Source of the DNA: Blautia schinkii
GTDB lineage: Bacteria; Bacillota; Clostridia; Lachnospirales; Lachnospiraceae
DNA length: 64,000 bases
Reading direction: 5' to 3'
NCBI RefSeq assembly: GCF_013304825.1
Contig: NZ_JAAWUO010000014.1
Coordinates: forward strand, 56,365 to 120,364
Every line of letters starts with the position of its first letter. The first letter of the stretch is position 1. Shown here in pieces: positions 26,676 to 36,441 of the stretch. The notes beneath the pieces are model-generated. The model ran no database searches. It saw only the letters and a program-made list of their open reading frames with translations, and had not been told where the DNA came from. Position numbers and translations under genes: made by a program.

Positions 26676-29657
26676 TCATCGCTTCGCAGATTTGGCTGCG
26701 TAGCTTCCGCACAGCACCTTGCCTGTGGATATTTTTACACCGGCACGCACTGCGTAATAATAAGTTGTTCCCTTTTTTGCTGTCTTATCCTCAAAAGAGG
26801 AAATTTTCCCTCCGGAAACTGTTCCGATCTTTTTCCAGGAGGTGTTCTTTGTCTTTCGGTAAATCTGATAGCAGTCTGCTTTCGCCTGTTTTTTCCAACA
26901 GATCCTGAGCCCGCAGGCAGTTCTGACAATTTTTGATATTTTCTGCTGTGAAGGATAGGAAAGAATCTCCTCTCCCGGAACATAGCTGCTGAAAACTTTT
27001 TTTCCATCAACAAGACAACACGCCCTGACTGCATATGTGTACGAAGTAATTCCCTGAATATCAAAATCATGATAGGTATTCCGGGTATTCTCTACCTCCT
27101 TTATACATTGAAAACTGCCACTTGCTGTTTTTCTATAGATCCTGTATCTGCCGGCTCCGGAAACTCTGTTCCAGGAAACTACATTGCATGGACCGCTTCT
27201 TGCTTCTGCCACTGCTGTAACTTTTCCCAGCTCTGCTTTTGCAGATACTTTGTCTGAAAGAGCTCCATATACGGTTGTCTTACCGCTGCATACATAGGCA
27301 GCCCGAACGCGGTATGTATAAGTTCTTCCTGTTTTTGCAGATGTATCCAGCCAGTTGTTTATATCAGATTTTACTGAAGTGAGCTTTGTTTCTTTTCCAC
27401 CATTTTCAGAACGGTAGATGACATAGCGGTTGCAGCCTGGCACCGCTGACCAGGCGATCCTTATCCTGTTGTAGGCTCTGCCCGCTACTTTTATCCCTGT
27501 AGTTTTTTTCAGCTTCACGATGATCTTACAGGATGCCTTGATTCCTTTCGCACCATTTCCGTAACAGGATATCATTGCAGTTCCCGGATGTTTCGCTGTG
27601 ATCACACCACTCTTGCTGACTGCCGCCACATTCGTATCAGAACTCACCCAGGTGATTCCCTGGGAAGTCATCTCTTTTCTTGTGGCAAATGCTTTCAGTG
27701 TCCGTTTCTCTCCTACATACAGGCACAGGGAAGAGGATGATAAGCTCATCCTTGCCGCACTGTCCAGAGTCTTTGTATGAACCTTGATACGTGGCGTGAT
27801 AGCTGGCCCGAAATTTTTGGTATCCGACCATTTTTTACCGGAACTGCGATAAATATAACTCTGTCCAGACGGGATCGAAGCTGAAAAGCTGCACCATCCG
27901 TAATCCACACTGGCCTCCACATAATATTTCGCAGTTTTATTTGCCGCATTCGTCACCACAACAGAGTACAGACTGTTCTGGCTTATCAGCACCTCCGGAA
28001 CCTTAAATGTCTGAATCCCCGCCATTGTCTGTTTACAGGAAACTGGTTTCGAATAAGCCGGCGTTCCGCTTGTAGGGTCACTGGCCTTCTTCAGATTGGT
28101 ATATATCTGCACAGTAAATGAACTGTTTGCAGTCATGGACGCAAGCGTTACCTCGCCCAGAGTCTCTGCCTTTCCTTTGCCTGCAGTTGCCTTAAAAACG
28201 CTGGCAAGCTTTTCCCCTGAATACAGGCTGATCGAACCAAGACCAGAAGTTCCGTCATAAAAATAGTTATTGGAGTATTCCGGCTGATCCGTCGCCGTTG
28301 CTGCTACCAGCTCGCAGACAGATTTATCCCCATAAGACATATAAAAATAACCATCTTTTCCCCAGTCTGTTCCCCAACTGTTCTTGACGATCCATGCACC
28401 GTCAGAGGTTACTTTTGATGCAGACCTGAAATTTGCAGCCTTGTAATCATCATCCCAGCCAACAACTGTTACCACATGGTTCACACTCTTTGTTCGCGTC
28501 GGATAAGAATAAGCACCTGTACTGGCGTTATAGTATTTATTCTGGGCATTATACATAACAGTTACAGAATGGTTGGCTGTAAGAAGCTTCTTCATGGCAG
28601 AAACCGAATAATCCGAAAAACAAGCATTTTTCAGATATGCTGCTGCGTGATACTCGCTTGATCTTGACGGCAGAACCCCGGTTTTCTGGGTATGGGTAGC
28701 ATCAGTAGCCAGCGGCACCTCATCTTCCGTAGTCATTCCAGACCATGTACTGAGAAACATTGATGCAAGAAGATCGTTTCCACCCTCATGATAATCAATA
28801 TTTCCATAATCATCCGTTCCATAATGATGATTTACATCGCCGGCAGTATTTCCCAGAGGGTCATTGCTTCTGTTTGCAAAAAAGTACGCTAAATGTTCCT
28901 CAGACAGATCATATGTCCCAAGGCCCTGCGCCAGAAGTGAGGTTTCCAGAAGAGACGCCATGCCGAATGCCCAGCACATTCCATACGGATCCTGGTCTTT
29001 AACTGGAGTTACATATCCCTGCTCTGCTGCATTATAGTAAGAAGGATAAGCAACAGCCCTTCCCATCGGAATCTCATCTGTATCATTGCCGATCTCCACA
29101 GCTGTAGAATAAGATGTCAGTGTATCAAAAGGAGCCAGCTGCTCCTTCTCTTCCTCCTCTGTCAGGGGCCGCCCCTTGATATAATCTATTCCATCGTCAG
29201 TGATATCTGCTTCACTGTTTCCGTCACCGAACAGTTCGTTTTGAGAATCTGCCAGGTTCTCAGTATTTATTGTTTCCCCAGTATTCTCTCTTTCATCCTC
29301 TGCTTTATCTTCTTCGGAAATCTGTGAGAGTGTTTCTGTATCTGAACTGTCTGTATCTGAAATGTCTGCACCCAAACCATCTGTATCCGAAATATCTTCT
29401 GATGTCCCGAAAATCTCTGAAGTATTATCTCCTGTTTCACTTATATTTTCAGACGATGAGCTGCTCCCGGATATACTATCTCCGGATATATCATCTATAT
29501 TTCCAGCCTGACACTGCACATCATCTTCCTGTCCGTTTTCACTGACAGCCAACGTATCACTGAAATCTGCAGCTGCCACTGAAATCTGACATCCAGCAAC
29601 TGCTGCACTTATAAATAATGGAAGTAATTTTTTTCTGATCAGCTGTAATCGCTTCAC
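26676..29657 (-). CDS. Papain-like (C1A) surface cysteine peptidase with lectin-like, Big and Fn3 domains
   Basis: This 993-residue exported protein starts with a GTG seven bases after AGGAGG. A signal peptide ends in a lipobox-like VAGC (Cys23), so it is probably a lipoprotein. A long acidic Ser/Asp/Glu-rich linker (about 35-200) leads to the peptidase: Gln222, Cys228 in MCWAF, His394 in VNHVVTVVGW and Asn426 in VKNSWGTDWG make a complete catalytic set. Next come a jelly-roll/lectin-like region (about 460-628), a Big_2-like domain (637-715) and three fibronectin-III-like repeats (about 716-993). No sortase motif is seen. The peptidase probably acts on host or dietary protein at the cell surface; its target is unknown. 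The adjacent SH3b gene may be related in function. Confidence 0.9.
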   Translation of the reverse strand: MKRLQLIRKKLLPLFISAAVAGCQISVAAADFSDTLAVSENGQEDDVQCQAGNIDDISGDSISGSSSSSENISETGDNTSEIFGTSEDISDTDGLGADISDTDSSDTETLSQISEEDKAEDERENTGETINTENLADSQNELFGDGNSEADITDDGIDYIKGRPLTEEEEKEQLAPFDTLTSYSTAVEIGNDTDEIPMGRAVAYPSYYNAAEQGYVTPVKDQDPYGMCWAFGMASLLETSLLAQGLGTYDLSEEHLAYFFANRSNDPLGNTAGDVNHHYGTDDYGNIDYHEGGNDLLASMFLSTWSGMTTEDEVPLATDATHTQKTGVLPSRSSEYHAAAYLKNACFSDYSVSAMKKLLTANHSVTVMYNAQNKYYNASTGAYSYPTRTKSVNHVVTVVGWDDDYKAANFRSASKVTSDGAWIVKNSWGTDWGKDGYFYMSYGDKSVCELVAATATDQPEYSNNYFYDGTSGLGSISLYSGEKLASVFKATAGKGKAETLGEVTLASMTANSSFTVQIYTNLKKASDPTSGTPAYSKPVSCKQTMAGIQTFKVPEVLISQNSLYSVVVTNAANKTAKYYVEASVDYGWCSFSASIPSGQSYIYRSSGKKWSDTKNFGPAITPRIKVHTKTLDSAARMSLSSSSLCLYVGEKRTLKAFATRKEMTSQGITWVSSDTNVAAVSKSGVITAKHPGTAMISCYGNGAKGIKASCKIIVKLKKTTGIKVAGRAYNRIRIAWSAVPGCNRYVIYRSENGGKETKLTSVKSDINNWLDTSAKTGRTYTYRVRAAYVCSGKTTVYGALSDKVSAKAELGKVTAVAEARSGPCNVVSWNRVSGAGRYRIYRKTASGSFQCIKEVENTRNTYHDFDIQGITSYTYAVRACCLVDGKKVFSSYVPGEEILSYPSQQKISKIVRTACGLRICWKKQAKADCYQIYRKTKNTSWKKIGTVSGGKISSFEDKTAKKGTTYYYAVRAGVKISTGKVLCGSYAAKSAKR

Positions 29658-29708
29658 ATATAAGCCTCCTGTTTCTCTTATGTATCTGAACTGTTTTCTG
29701 GTATCTTA

Positions 29709-30302
29709 TCAATGTTTTCTCAAATGATACCCTAAAATTCCAAGCACTGCAAGTACTGTCGCAGCTCCGATCCAGACAAAAGGATTCCCGTACCAGGTTC
29801 TGTCCTCTTTAAAGGACTTTGCTGTTATACCATTTACAGGCTTTGAATCTGTAGGTTCTGCTTCCTCTTCTGTGGTTTCTTTTATTGTGGAGTCTGAGGA
29901 TGCAGCTGAAGTTTCCGTAGCATCTTTCTCTGAGATAGAATCTGTGCCATTTCCCACTTCGGATGCTTTCAGTTCATTTTCTGTAGACGGCCTCAGTTCA
30001 TCCAACGGCACATAACCATGTGTGCCGTTATATTCTGCATATCCCCAGGTCTCCCCATTCTTCTCAGTCTCACCTTCAATATGCAAAACCGTTCCATCTT
30101 CCACCGTTTTATTATTAATTTTTTCACTTTTATCACTGGTTTCAGGATAGATATCCACTCCGATTCCTCCCGAATCCACAGTCATATAATAATCCGTGCT
30201 CTCCTGCGGCAATTCTCTCTTAACAGATTTATCCGCGTAAACAGATGTACTCATGGACAGCATCAGCAGTCCGGCCAGCAATATCCTTGTTCCTTTCCTC
30301 AT
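29709..30302 (-). CDS. SH3b-domain membrane-anchored surface protein
   Basis: This 197-residue exported protein has a signal peptide ending near SVYADK, then a bacterial SH3-like (SH3b) domain with VDIYPETSDKSEKIN and ETWGYAEYNGTHGYVPLDEL. An acidic Ser/Thr/Glu linker follows, then a C-terminal transmembrane helix (FVWIGAATVLAVLGILGY) and a short basic tail LRKH. I start at ATG 30302, after a GGGGAG site; longer readings add a basic stretch before the signal peptide. SH3b domains often bind peptidoglycan. It lies 51 bases upstream of the peptidase gene on the same strand, so the two may be cotranscribed. Confidence 0.82.
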   Translation of the reverse strand: MRKGTRILLAGLLMLSMSTSVYADKSVKRELPQESTDYYMTVDSGGIGVDIYPETSDKSEKINNKTVEDGTVLHIEGETEKNGETWGYAEYNGTHGYVPLDELRPSTENELKASEVGNGTDSISEKDATETSAASSDSTIKETTEEEAEPTDSKPVNGITAKSFKEDRTWYGNPFVWIGAATVLAVLGILGYHLRKH

Positions 30303-30429
30303 TCTGTCTTTCTCCCCTTCCAGTTTCCGGCGAAATCTCCCTATAGACAAAATCCCCCTATATTTCCTTACACGATCTGAAATATAAGAGGATTTTATCA
30401 TTTGTTATGTCTTTTGGATCTGTTAATAA

Positions 30430-31545
30430 TTAAGCAAGTTCTTTCTCGCACATATCCAGTGCTGATGCGATAACTGCATCCATGTCGTAATACTTATACT
30501 CGCCAAGACGGCCGCCGAAGATCACTTTATTCTCTTTCTCAGCAAGTTCCCTGTACTGTGCATAAAGCTGTCCATTCTTCTCATCATTAACCGGGTAATA
30601 CGGCTCATCACCAGGCTTCCACTCTGAGCTGTACTCACGGCTGATCACAGTTTTCGGCAGATCATTGCCGTCCTCATCTTTACCAAACTCAAACCACTTG
30701 TGCTCGATGATACGTGTCCACGGTGTCTCCACATCTGTGTAATTCACAGCTGCATTACCCTGGAAATTCGGTTTATCAAGAGTCTCATTCTCAAAACGTA
30801 CAGAACGATACTCCAGTGTACCAAGCTTATAATCAAAGTATGCATCAATGGCACCTGTATAGATAACTTTATCTGCCATTACATCATACTCAGCCTTCTT
30901 CGCAAGATAATCCTCATTAAGGCGTACCTCGATGCCATCCAGAAGATTGGCAACCATCTTCGTATAACCGCCAACCGGGATTCCCTGATAAAGTGCATTG
31001 AAATAATTGTTATCAAAAGTCAAACGAACCGGAAGTCTCTTGATAATAAAGGAAGGAAGCTCTGTGCACGGACGTCCCCACTGCTTCTCTGTATATCCCT
31101 TGATCAGTTTCTCATAGATATCTGTACCAACAAGGCTGATAGCCTGCTCTTCAAGGTTCTTCGGCTCTGTGATACCAGCATCCTTACGCTGCTCCTCGAT
31201 CTTCGCAGCAGCCTCCTCCGGTGTTACAACACCCCACATCTTATTAAATGTGTACATATTGAACGGAAGGCTGTACAGCTCCCCATGATAATTGGCAACC
31301 GGGCTGTTTGTAAAACGGTTGAACTCAGCAAACTGTGTAATATAACTCCATACTTTCTTATTATTTGTGTGGAAAATATGTGCACCATACTTATGAACGT
31401 TGATTCCTTCAACCTTCTCTGTATATACATTTCCAGCAATGTTCGGGCGTTTATCGATTACAAGAACAGACTTGCCCGCCTTCTTCGCCTCATGAGCAAA
31501 GACAGCGCCGTACAAACCGGCACCTACGATAAGATAATCGTACAT
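30430..31545 (-). CDS. glf: UDP-galactopyranose mutase
   Basis: This 371-residue FAD enzyme converts UDP-galactopyranose to UDP-galactofuranose for cell-surface glycans. The N-terminal dinucleotide fold LIVGAGLYGAVFAHEA is followed by VLVIDKRPNIAGNVY, the KYGAHIFHTN segment, FTNSPVANYHGELYSLPFN and YTEKQWGRPCTELP, all characteristic of Glf. The length is typical. It stands alone in its transcription direction between the SH3b gene and a divergent integrase; galE, which makes its substrate, is 1.4 kb away on the other side of the integrase. Confidence 0.95.
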   Translation of the reverse strand: MYDYLIVGAGLYGAVFAHEAKKAGKSVLVIDKRPNIAGNVYTEKVEGINVHKYGAHIFHTNNKKVWSYITQFAEFNRFTNSPVANYHGELYSLPFNMYTFNKMWGVVTPEEAAAKIEEQRKDAGITEPKNLEEQAISLVGTDIYEKLIKGYTEKQWGRPCTELPSFIIKRLPVRLTFDNNYFNALYQGIPVGGYTKMVANLLDGIEVRLNEDYLAKKAEYDVMADKVIYTGAIDAYFDYKLGTLEYRSVRFENETLDKPNFQGNAAVNYTDVETPWTRIIEHKWFEFGKDEDGNDLPKTVISREYSSEWKPGDEPYYPVNDEKNGQLYAQYRELAEKENKVIFGGRLGEYKYYDMDAVIASALDMCEKELA

Positions 31546-31653
31546 TTCGTTTTTTCTCCTTATTACTTGATGATGCTATTCTAACACCTGTACTGCATAT
31601 CTGGCAAGTGTTCTGCAAATTTTGAGTAAATATTCTATGTTTTTCAACTATTC

Positions 31654-31687
31654 GTGGTCACAAAAGTGGTCAGACTTTTGCTATAAT
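31654..31687 (+). promoter_or_regulatory. Integrase promoter with GTGGTCA direct repeats
   Basis: TATAAT at 31682-31687 is preceded by TGC (extended -10) and lies 24 bases before the integrase start codon. Two copies of GTGGTCA (31654-31660 and 31666-31672, 12 bases apart) cover the -35 region and could be a binding site for a regulator or for the recombinase itself. Confidence 0.6.
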
Positions 31688-31710
31688 AGTGCGAAAAGGA
31701 GACTACGATT

Positions 31711-32820
31711 ATGCCGAGAAAAGGGGAAAATATCAGAAAAAGAAAAGACGGAAGATGGGAGGCACGATACGAGAAATGCCGTGATAAAAACGGACGTATT
31801 CAATATGGATATCTGTATGGACATACATATGATGCTGTCAAAAAGAAAAAAATTGCTGTTTTATGCCAAAATAATCCTCAAAAGTTATCCGGAAATCGAT
31901 ATATATTCCACACTCTCAGCCAGGAATGGCTGCTTTCCATCCGTTACACAGTAAAAGTCAGCACATATGCCTGCTACGAAACTCTGATAGAAACGCATAT
32001 TATTCCTGAATTTGGAAATGTTCCGGTAAAGTATATTTCATCTGGTTCCATATATGCTTTTTCTGAAAAAATGAAACAGGAAGGACTTTCTCCACGTACG
32101 ATCAAAAATCTCCTGATCCTGTTCCACAGTATTCTTCGATATGGCGAAAAACTGGGATATCTTAGTATGTCACAGCTTGAATTTCGATATCCCAAAATAG
32201 CAGACAGATCTTTTAATCTTATTTCTCAGGAAAATCTGGCAAAACTGATTTCTGTTCTCTCAACAGATACATCCGCATTTTCCATGGGCATTCTGTTATG
32301 TATCTATACAGGAATCCGCGTTGGCGAACTCAGCGGAATCCGATGGTCAGATATTGATTTCAATAAAAAAATTCTTCATATAAGGCGCACGATCTCACGA
32401 GTAAAAAACCTTGACTACACAGGTGAGTCTGATGAAACCCCGAAAACAATTTTAATGATAGGTTCTCCTAAATCCACCTCATCTCTCAGGGATATTCCAA
32501 TCCCTGATTTTTTATTGGCCAAACTGGAGCCGATCGCGTCCATGCCAGATGCATATTTGCTTACAGGTTCCAGTACAAAATGCATGGAGCCAAGAAGTAT
32601 ACAGCGAAAATTTCAACGTCTTCTGGAACAATGCGAGATTCCCAATATCAATATCCATTCTCTGAGGCATGCTTTTGCAACAAGGTGCACAGAGATGGGA
32701 TTTGACAGCAAAACTTTGTCTGAAATCCTGGGACATTCTTCCGTTAAGATCACCATGGATATCTATGTCCACAGCAGCATGAAACAAAAGCAGAAATATA
32801 TGGAAAAATTATATTATTAA
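31711..32820 (+). CDS. Tyrosine recombinase/phage-type integrase
   Basis: This 369-residue site-specific recombinase has a basic N-terminal AP2-like DNA-binding part (RKRKDGRWEARYEKC), a SAM-like core-binding domain (about 75-170) and a catalytic domain. The catalytic domain contains Arg in YTGIRVGELSGI, HSLRHAFATR (His-x-x-Arg), GHSS and the nucleophile Tyr in MDIYVHSS. All catalytic residues appear intact. It is most like ICE/phage integrases, yet no excisionase, relaxase or phage gene flanks it. ATG 31711 follows GGAG. It sits between glf and galE, divergent from the first and convergent with the second. It may be a relic of a lost element or a domesticated recombinase. Confidence 0.92.
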   Translation: MPRKGENIRKRKDGRWEARYEKCRDKNGRIQYGYLYGHTYDAVKKKKIAVLCQNNPQKLSGNRYIFHTLSQEWLLSIRYTVKVSTYACYETLIETHIIPEFGNVPVKYISSGSIYAFSEKMKQEGLSPRTIKNLLILFHSILRYGEKLGYLSMSQLEFRYPKIADRSFNLISQENLAKLISVLSTDTSAFSMGILLCIYTGIRVGELSGIRWSDIDFNKKILHIRRTISRVKNLDYTGESDETPKTILMIGSPKSTSSLRDIPIPDFLLAKLEPIASMPDAYLLTGSSTKCMEPRSIQRKFQRLLEQCEIPNINIHSLRHAFATRCTEMGFDSKTLSEILGHSSVKITMDIYVHSSMKQKQKYMEKLYY

Positions 32821-32839
32821 CAGTCAGAATTCTGGTTAC

Positions 32840-32877
32840 AAAAAGCAGGCACCTCCTCAGAGCTGCCTGCTTTTTTT
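32840..32877. terminator. Bidirectional terminator between integrase and galE
   Basis: The 12-bp stem AAAAAGCAGGCA/TGCCTGCTTTTT (32840-32851 with 32864-32875) has T runs on both sides, between convergent genes. Confidence 0.88.
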
Positions 32878-32896
32878 CATCTCTCTATGTAATTAA

Positions 32897-33913
32897 TTAT
32901 TCCTCATATCCATTCGGGTTCTGGCTCTGCCATTTCCAGGAATCTGCACACATTTCGCGAATTCCGTTCTCTGCTTTCCAGCCGAGTTCTTTCTCTGCCT
33001 TAGTTGCATCGGAGTAGCAGGTTGCGATGTCACCTGGGCGGCGTGGTTTGATCACGTATGGGATCTTAACACCTGTAGCTGCCTCGAAGTTCTTAACGAT
33101 GTCAAGAACACTGTAGCCTTTACCTGTTCCCAGGTTGTAGATGCTTAAGCCGGAGTTATCCTCAAGTTTCCTGAGAGCTTTTACATGTCCTTTGGCAAGG
33201 TCTACTACGTGGATGTAGTCACGGACACCTGTTCCGTCCGGTGTGTCGTAGTCATTTCCGAACACGCCAAGCTCTTTCAGCTTTCCTACTGCAACCTGTG
33301 TGATATACGGCATCAGGTTGTTCGGGATTCCGTTCGGGTTCTCACCGATCGTTCCGCTCTTATGAGCACCAATCGGATTGAAGTAACGAAGAAGTACTAC
33401 GTTCCATTCCGGATCTGCTTTCTGGATATCTGTCAGGATCTGCTCCAGCATGGATTTTGTCCAGCCGTATGGATTAGTGCACTGTCCCTTCGGGCACTCC
33501 TCTGTGATCGGGATCATAGCCGGATCGCCGTATACAGTTGCTGAGGAAGAGAAAATAATATTCTTTACATTATGTTTTCTCATCACGTCCACAAGTGTCA
33601 GGGTTCCTGCGATATTGTTCTCGTAGTACTCCCATGGCTTGGCAACAGATTCACCTACTGCTTTCAGTCCTGCAAAATGAATACAGGAATCGATCTTCTC
33701 GCTGTCAAAAACCTTATTCATTGCTTCACGATCCAGAATGTCTGCCTTATAAAATTTCACCGGCTTACCTGTGATCTTGGATACTCTGTCAAGAGCCTTC
33801 TCACTGGAATTAGCCAAATTGTCAACTACTACAACATCATATCCTGCGTTCTGCAGCTCTACAACTGTATGACTTCCAATGTATCCTGCTCCACCTGTTA
33901 CTAAAATTGCCAT
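32897..33913 (-). CDS. galE: UDP-glucose 4-epimerase
   Basis: This 338-residue short-chain dehydrogenase-fold enzyme interconverts UDP-glucose and UDP-galactose. It has the NAD loop [12 protein letters not shown], the catalytic Ser in [11 protein letters not shown], the Tyr/Lys pair in [12 protein letters not shown] and the [11 protein letters not shown] substrate loop. Its length and collinearity with GalE are full. The product feeds the mutase encoded 1.4 kb to the left, and UDP-glucose supply may come from the nucleotidyltransferase 125 bases upstream. The three genes therefore form a loose sugar-nucleotide group interrupted by the integrase. Confidence 0.96.
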   Translation of the reverse strand: MAILVTGGAGYIGSHTVVELQNAGYDVVVVDNLANSSEKALDRVSKITGKPVKFYKADILDREAMNKVFDSEKIDSCIHFAGLKAVGESVAKPWEYYENNIAGTLTLVDVMRKHNVKNIIFSSSATVYGDPAMIPITEECPKGQCTNPYGWTKSMLEQILTDIQKADPEWNVVLLRYFNPIGAHKSGTIGENPNGIPNNLMPYITQVAVGKLKELGVFGNDYDTPDGTGVRDYIHVVDLAKGHVKALRKLEDNSGLSIYNLGTGKGYSVLDIVKNFEAATGVKIPYVIKPRRPGDIATCYSDATKAEKELGWKAENGIREMCADSWKWQSQNPNGYEE

Positions 33914-34037
33914 AGTTTTTCTCCTCCTCAGATTAGGTTTATAGAGTTCGTGTTTATTTTAACACTGCTGCCTGTTTTCCACAATAGCAGAAAACCAGGT
34001 TTCGTACATGACTTCCTCTCAGATCTGTGAAAATCAC

Positions 34038-34961
34038 TTAGTCCCACAGTCCCTGAGGATAAAGGCCCTGATCCTTCAGGCTCTGAATCGCAGCCACAAC
34101 TACCGGCTTATCCTCTTTATAAGTTACGCCGTACCATTTATCCTGTGTGGTAAGCACTTTTACTGTAGCTTTCTTTTCTTTAAGAAGTTCATCTACTACA
34201 AACGGAAGGAAGTACTCGCACTTCAGCGGATTGACCGGAATGTTTTTCTCAAGGAATACAGGAAATCGCGCTTCCAGCTCTTTCATGAATCCGCCGGTGA
34301 AGCCCCACATATTCATGGATACCGGTGCGTCAACAGGAAGTGCTGTCCATGTTTTTCCATCGTCCTCTGTGTAAGCTGCTCCGCCGTCACGTTTTTCAAT
34401 GTGAGTTCTCTCATTGATATCTGCAAGATATCCGTTCTCGTCTGTCTCGCAGACACCGCGGGATACATAACCATTATCTGTCAGTGTGTTCTCCAGACGG
34501 TATCCAACCATCATATACTGAGCCGGAGCACTATCTTCTTCTGCCTGGATCAGGAAATCATACGCCATTTTAAATGCGTGAGTTCCGTAATAATCATCTG
34601 CATTAATTACAACAAACGGTCCGCCTATCTCATTCAGGCAGCTTAATACTGCGTGTCCTGTTCCCCATGGCTTCACACGTCCTTCCGGAACTTTGAATCC
34701 CTCCGGAATGTTATTCAGATCCTGATGCACATAAACGATCTCCACCTTATCGCTTAAACGATCACCAATGGCATCACGGAAATCCTGCTCATTTCCTTTC
34801 TTTATAATAAAGATAACTTTCTTAAAGCCTGCGCGTACAGCGTCATAAATGGAAAAATCCATGATAATATGGCCTTCCTGATCTACCGGGTCGATCTGCT
34901 TAAGACCACCGTATCGGCTTCCCATTCCTGCTGCCATTACTACCAGAACCGGCTCTTTCAT
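34038..34961 (-). CDS. Sugar-phosphate nucleotidyltransferase-like protein
   Basis: This 307-residue GT-A-fold protein has the N-terminal nucleotide loop VVMAAGMGSRYGGLKQIDPV, which resembles but differs from GalU and RmlA (AAGxGTR...K). PWGTGHAVLSC and VINADDYYG (nucleotide/metal site) are clearly of the nucleotidyltransferase family. I start at ATG 34961, after AGGAGG. It probably makes an NDP-sugar, plausibly UDP-glucose given galE beside it, but the loop is non-canonical and the substrate is unproven. It lies upstream of galE in the same orientation. Confidence 0.8.
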   Translation of the reverse strand: MKEPVLVVMAAGMGSRYGGLKQIDPVDQEGHIIMDFSIYDAVRAGFKKVIFIIKKGNEQDFRDAIGDRLSDKVEIVYVHQDLNNIPEGFKVPEGRVKPWGTGHAVLSCLNEIGGPFVVINADDYYGTHAFKMAYDFLIQAEEDSAPAQYMMVGYRLENTLTDNGYVSRGVCETDENGYLADINERTHIEKRDGGAAYTEDDGKTWTALPVDAPVSMNMWGFTGGFMKELEARFPVFLEKNIPVNPLKCEYFLPFVVDELLKEKKATVKVLTTQDKWYGVTYKEDKPVVVAAIQSLKDQGLYPQGLWD

Positions 34962-35010
34962 AATCTTATTCCTCCTGTTATTCTCCGGGTATCTCCCGAT
35001 CTGCATTCAT

Positions 35011-35042
35011 AAAGCCGGTCAGATCCTCATCCAACCGGCTTT
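35011..35042 (-). terminator. Hairpin after the sensor kinase gene
   Basis: The 9-bp stem AAAGCCGGT/ACCGGCTTT has a 14-base loop. The T tract is short, so termination is probable but not certain. Confidence 0.55.
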
Positions 35043-35091
35043 ACGAACCTTATGCTTTATTATACTACAATTCATCACGGAATCCTATCCG

Positions 35092-36441
35092 TTATTTTCC
35101 CACTTTCTCCGGAAAAACAATCTCCATTCTCGTTCCCTGTCCCTGCTCGCTTTCCACATGGATCTGCGCATGATGAAGCGTCGCACCATGTTTTACTATG
35201 GACAGACCAAGTCCTGTTCCGCCAGTCTGTCTGGAATGGCTCTTATCTACTCTGTAAAAACGCTCAAAGATCCTGCCCTGTTCACTCTTCGGGATTCCGA
35301 TCCCGTCATCCACAACACAGTAGAACGGATGTCCTTTACGGTTTCCTACCATAATGCGAACATGTCCATCATTTTCTGTGTAGCGCACTGCATTATCTGC
35401 AATATTGAAAAACATCTCATAAAGAACGTGTCGCACGCCCTGGATCTTCTCAGAATTTCCGGCCAGCTCCAGGGAGATATTTTTCTTTTCTGCCGGATGC
35501 TTCAGATTGCTTTCCACATCCTCTGCCAGTTCATAAAGATCCACTTCTTCAAAAGGAACCTCGCTGTTGCTCTCATCCAGTCTGGAAAGCTGGATGATAT
35601 CTGCCACAAGATTGGATAACCGCACTGCCTCATGATAGATTCTTCCGGAAAATTCCTGTACATGTTCCGAAGGAACCATTCCATTCATCATGAGTTCTGC
35701 ATAGCCGGAAATGGACATCAGCGGTGTTTTCAGCTCATGGGAAACATTTGCGGAAAATTCCTTCCGGATCTGTTCTGCCTCTTTCAGTTCTTTTACCTGC
35801 TGCCTGATCTGGCGATTCTGTTCATCCACCCGCACAAGAAGCGGCCTCAGTTCTTCATAGCACACATTGTTCAGCGGATGTTCCAGGTCCAGATCATTGA
35901 TAGGTCTGATAAGATCCTTTGTCTGCCTCTGTGCAAAAATAAACTCCAGGACCAGTACAAGAAGCATCAAAATCCCCAGAACAAGCAGGCTTGATATCCA
36001 GGTGGAATATACGGAATCTATGGTTTTTCCTACACGAAGCACGTTTCCGTCATTCAGTTTTACCGCATAATAAAAAGTCTTTTTTGCAAAAGTCTCCGAG
36101 TAGCGGATACTTTCACTTTGTCCTTCTTTTTCTGCCTGGATAAATTCCGGACGATTACTGTGATTCTCCAGTTTCTCCGGTGACGCTTCAGAATCAAAGA
36201 GAACAGTTCCGTCTTTTCCTATGAGCGTCACACGGCTTGTAGATACTGTTCCCAGTTTTTTCGTAAGAAAAGCTTCTCCGTACTCTTCCATCCCAAAACA
36301 GATATACCTGGTTTCCTCTCTCACTCCACGCTGCATATAAGTGTTGAATTTACTGTATGTCACCACGCTTGCAGCCAGAAATGTTACAAGGACAGCCAGA
36401 ACGATCATTACACTTGTATGATTCAGGATCTTTTTTTTCAT
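35092..36441 (-). CDS. PhoR-type sensor histidine kinase
   Basis: This 449-residue membrane kinase has an N-terminal helix (about 10-30), an extracellular domain of about 120 residues, and a second helix near 155-175. A linker/HAMP-like region precedes the HisKA domain with FSANVSHELKTPLMSISG (phosphorylated His), followed by HATPase boxes NIADNAVRYTE, VVDDGIGIP and GTGLGLSIVKH. The gene overlaps the upstream regulator by four bases. The layout, and the Na/phosphate cotransporter with PhoU domain next door, suggest phosphate-starvation sensing (PhoR), though other envelope signals are possible. Confidence 0.88.
   Translation of the reverse strand: MKKKILNHTSVMIVLAVLVTFLAASVVTYSKFNTYMQRGVREETRYICFGMEEYGEAFLTKKLGTVSTSRVTLIGKDGTVLFDSEASPEKLENHSNRPEFIQAEKEGQSESIRYSETFAKKTFYYAVKLNDGNVLRVGKTIDSVYSTWISSLLVLGILMLLVLVLEFIFAQRQTKDLIRPINDLDLEHPLNNVCYEELRPLLVRVDEQNRQIRQQVKELKEAEQIRKEFSANVSHELKTPLMSISGYAELMMNGMVPSEHVQEFSGRIYHEAVRLSNLVADIIQLSRLDESNSEVPFEEVDLYELAEDVESNLKHPAEKKNISLELAGNSEKIQGVRHVLYEMFFNIADNAVRYTENDGHVRIMVGNRKGHPFYCVVDDGIGIPKSEQGRIFERFYRVDKSHSRQTGGTGLGLSIVKHGATLHHAQIHVESEQGQGTRMEIVFPEKVGK

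Noticed and set aside
31546..32900. Attachment-site repeats flanking the integrase
   Set aside because: I compared the sequences on both sides by eye and found no direct repeat longer than chance; only the promoter repeats stand out.
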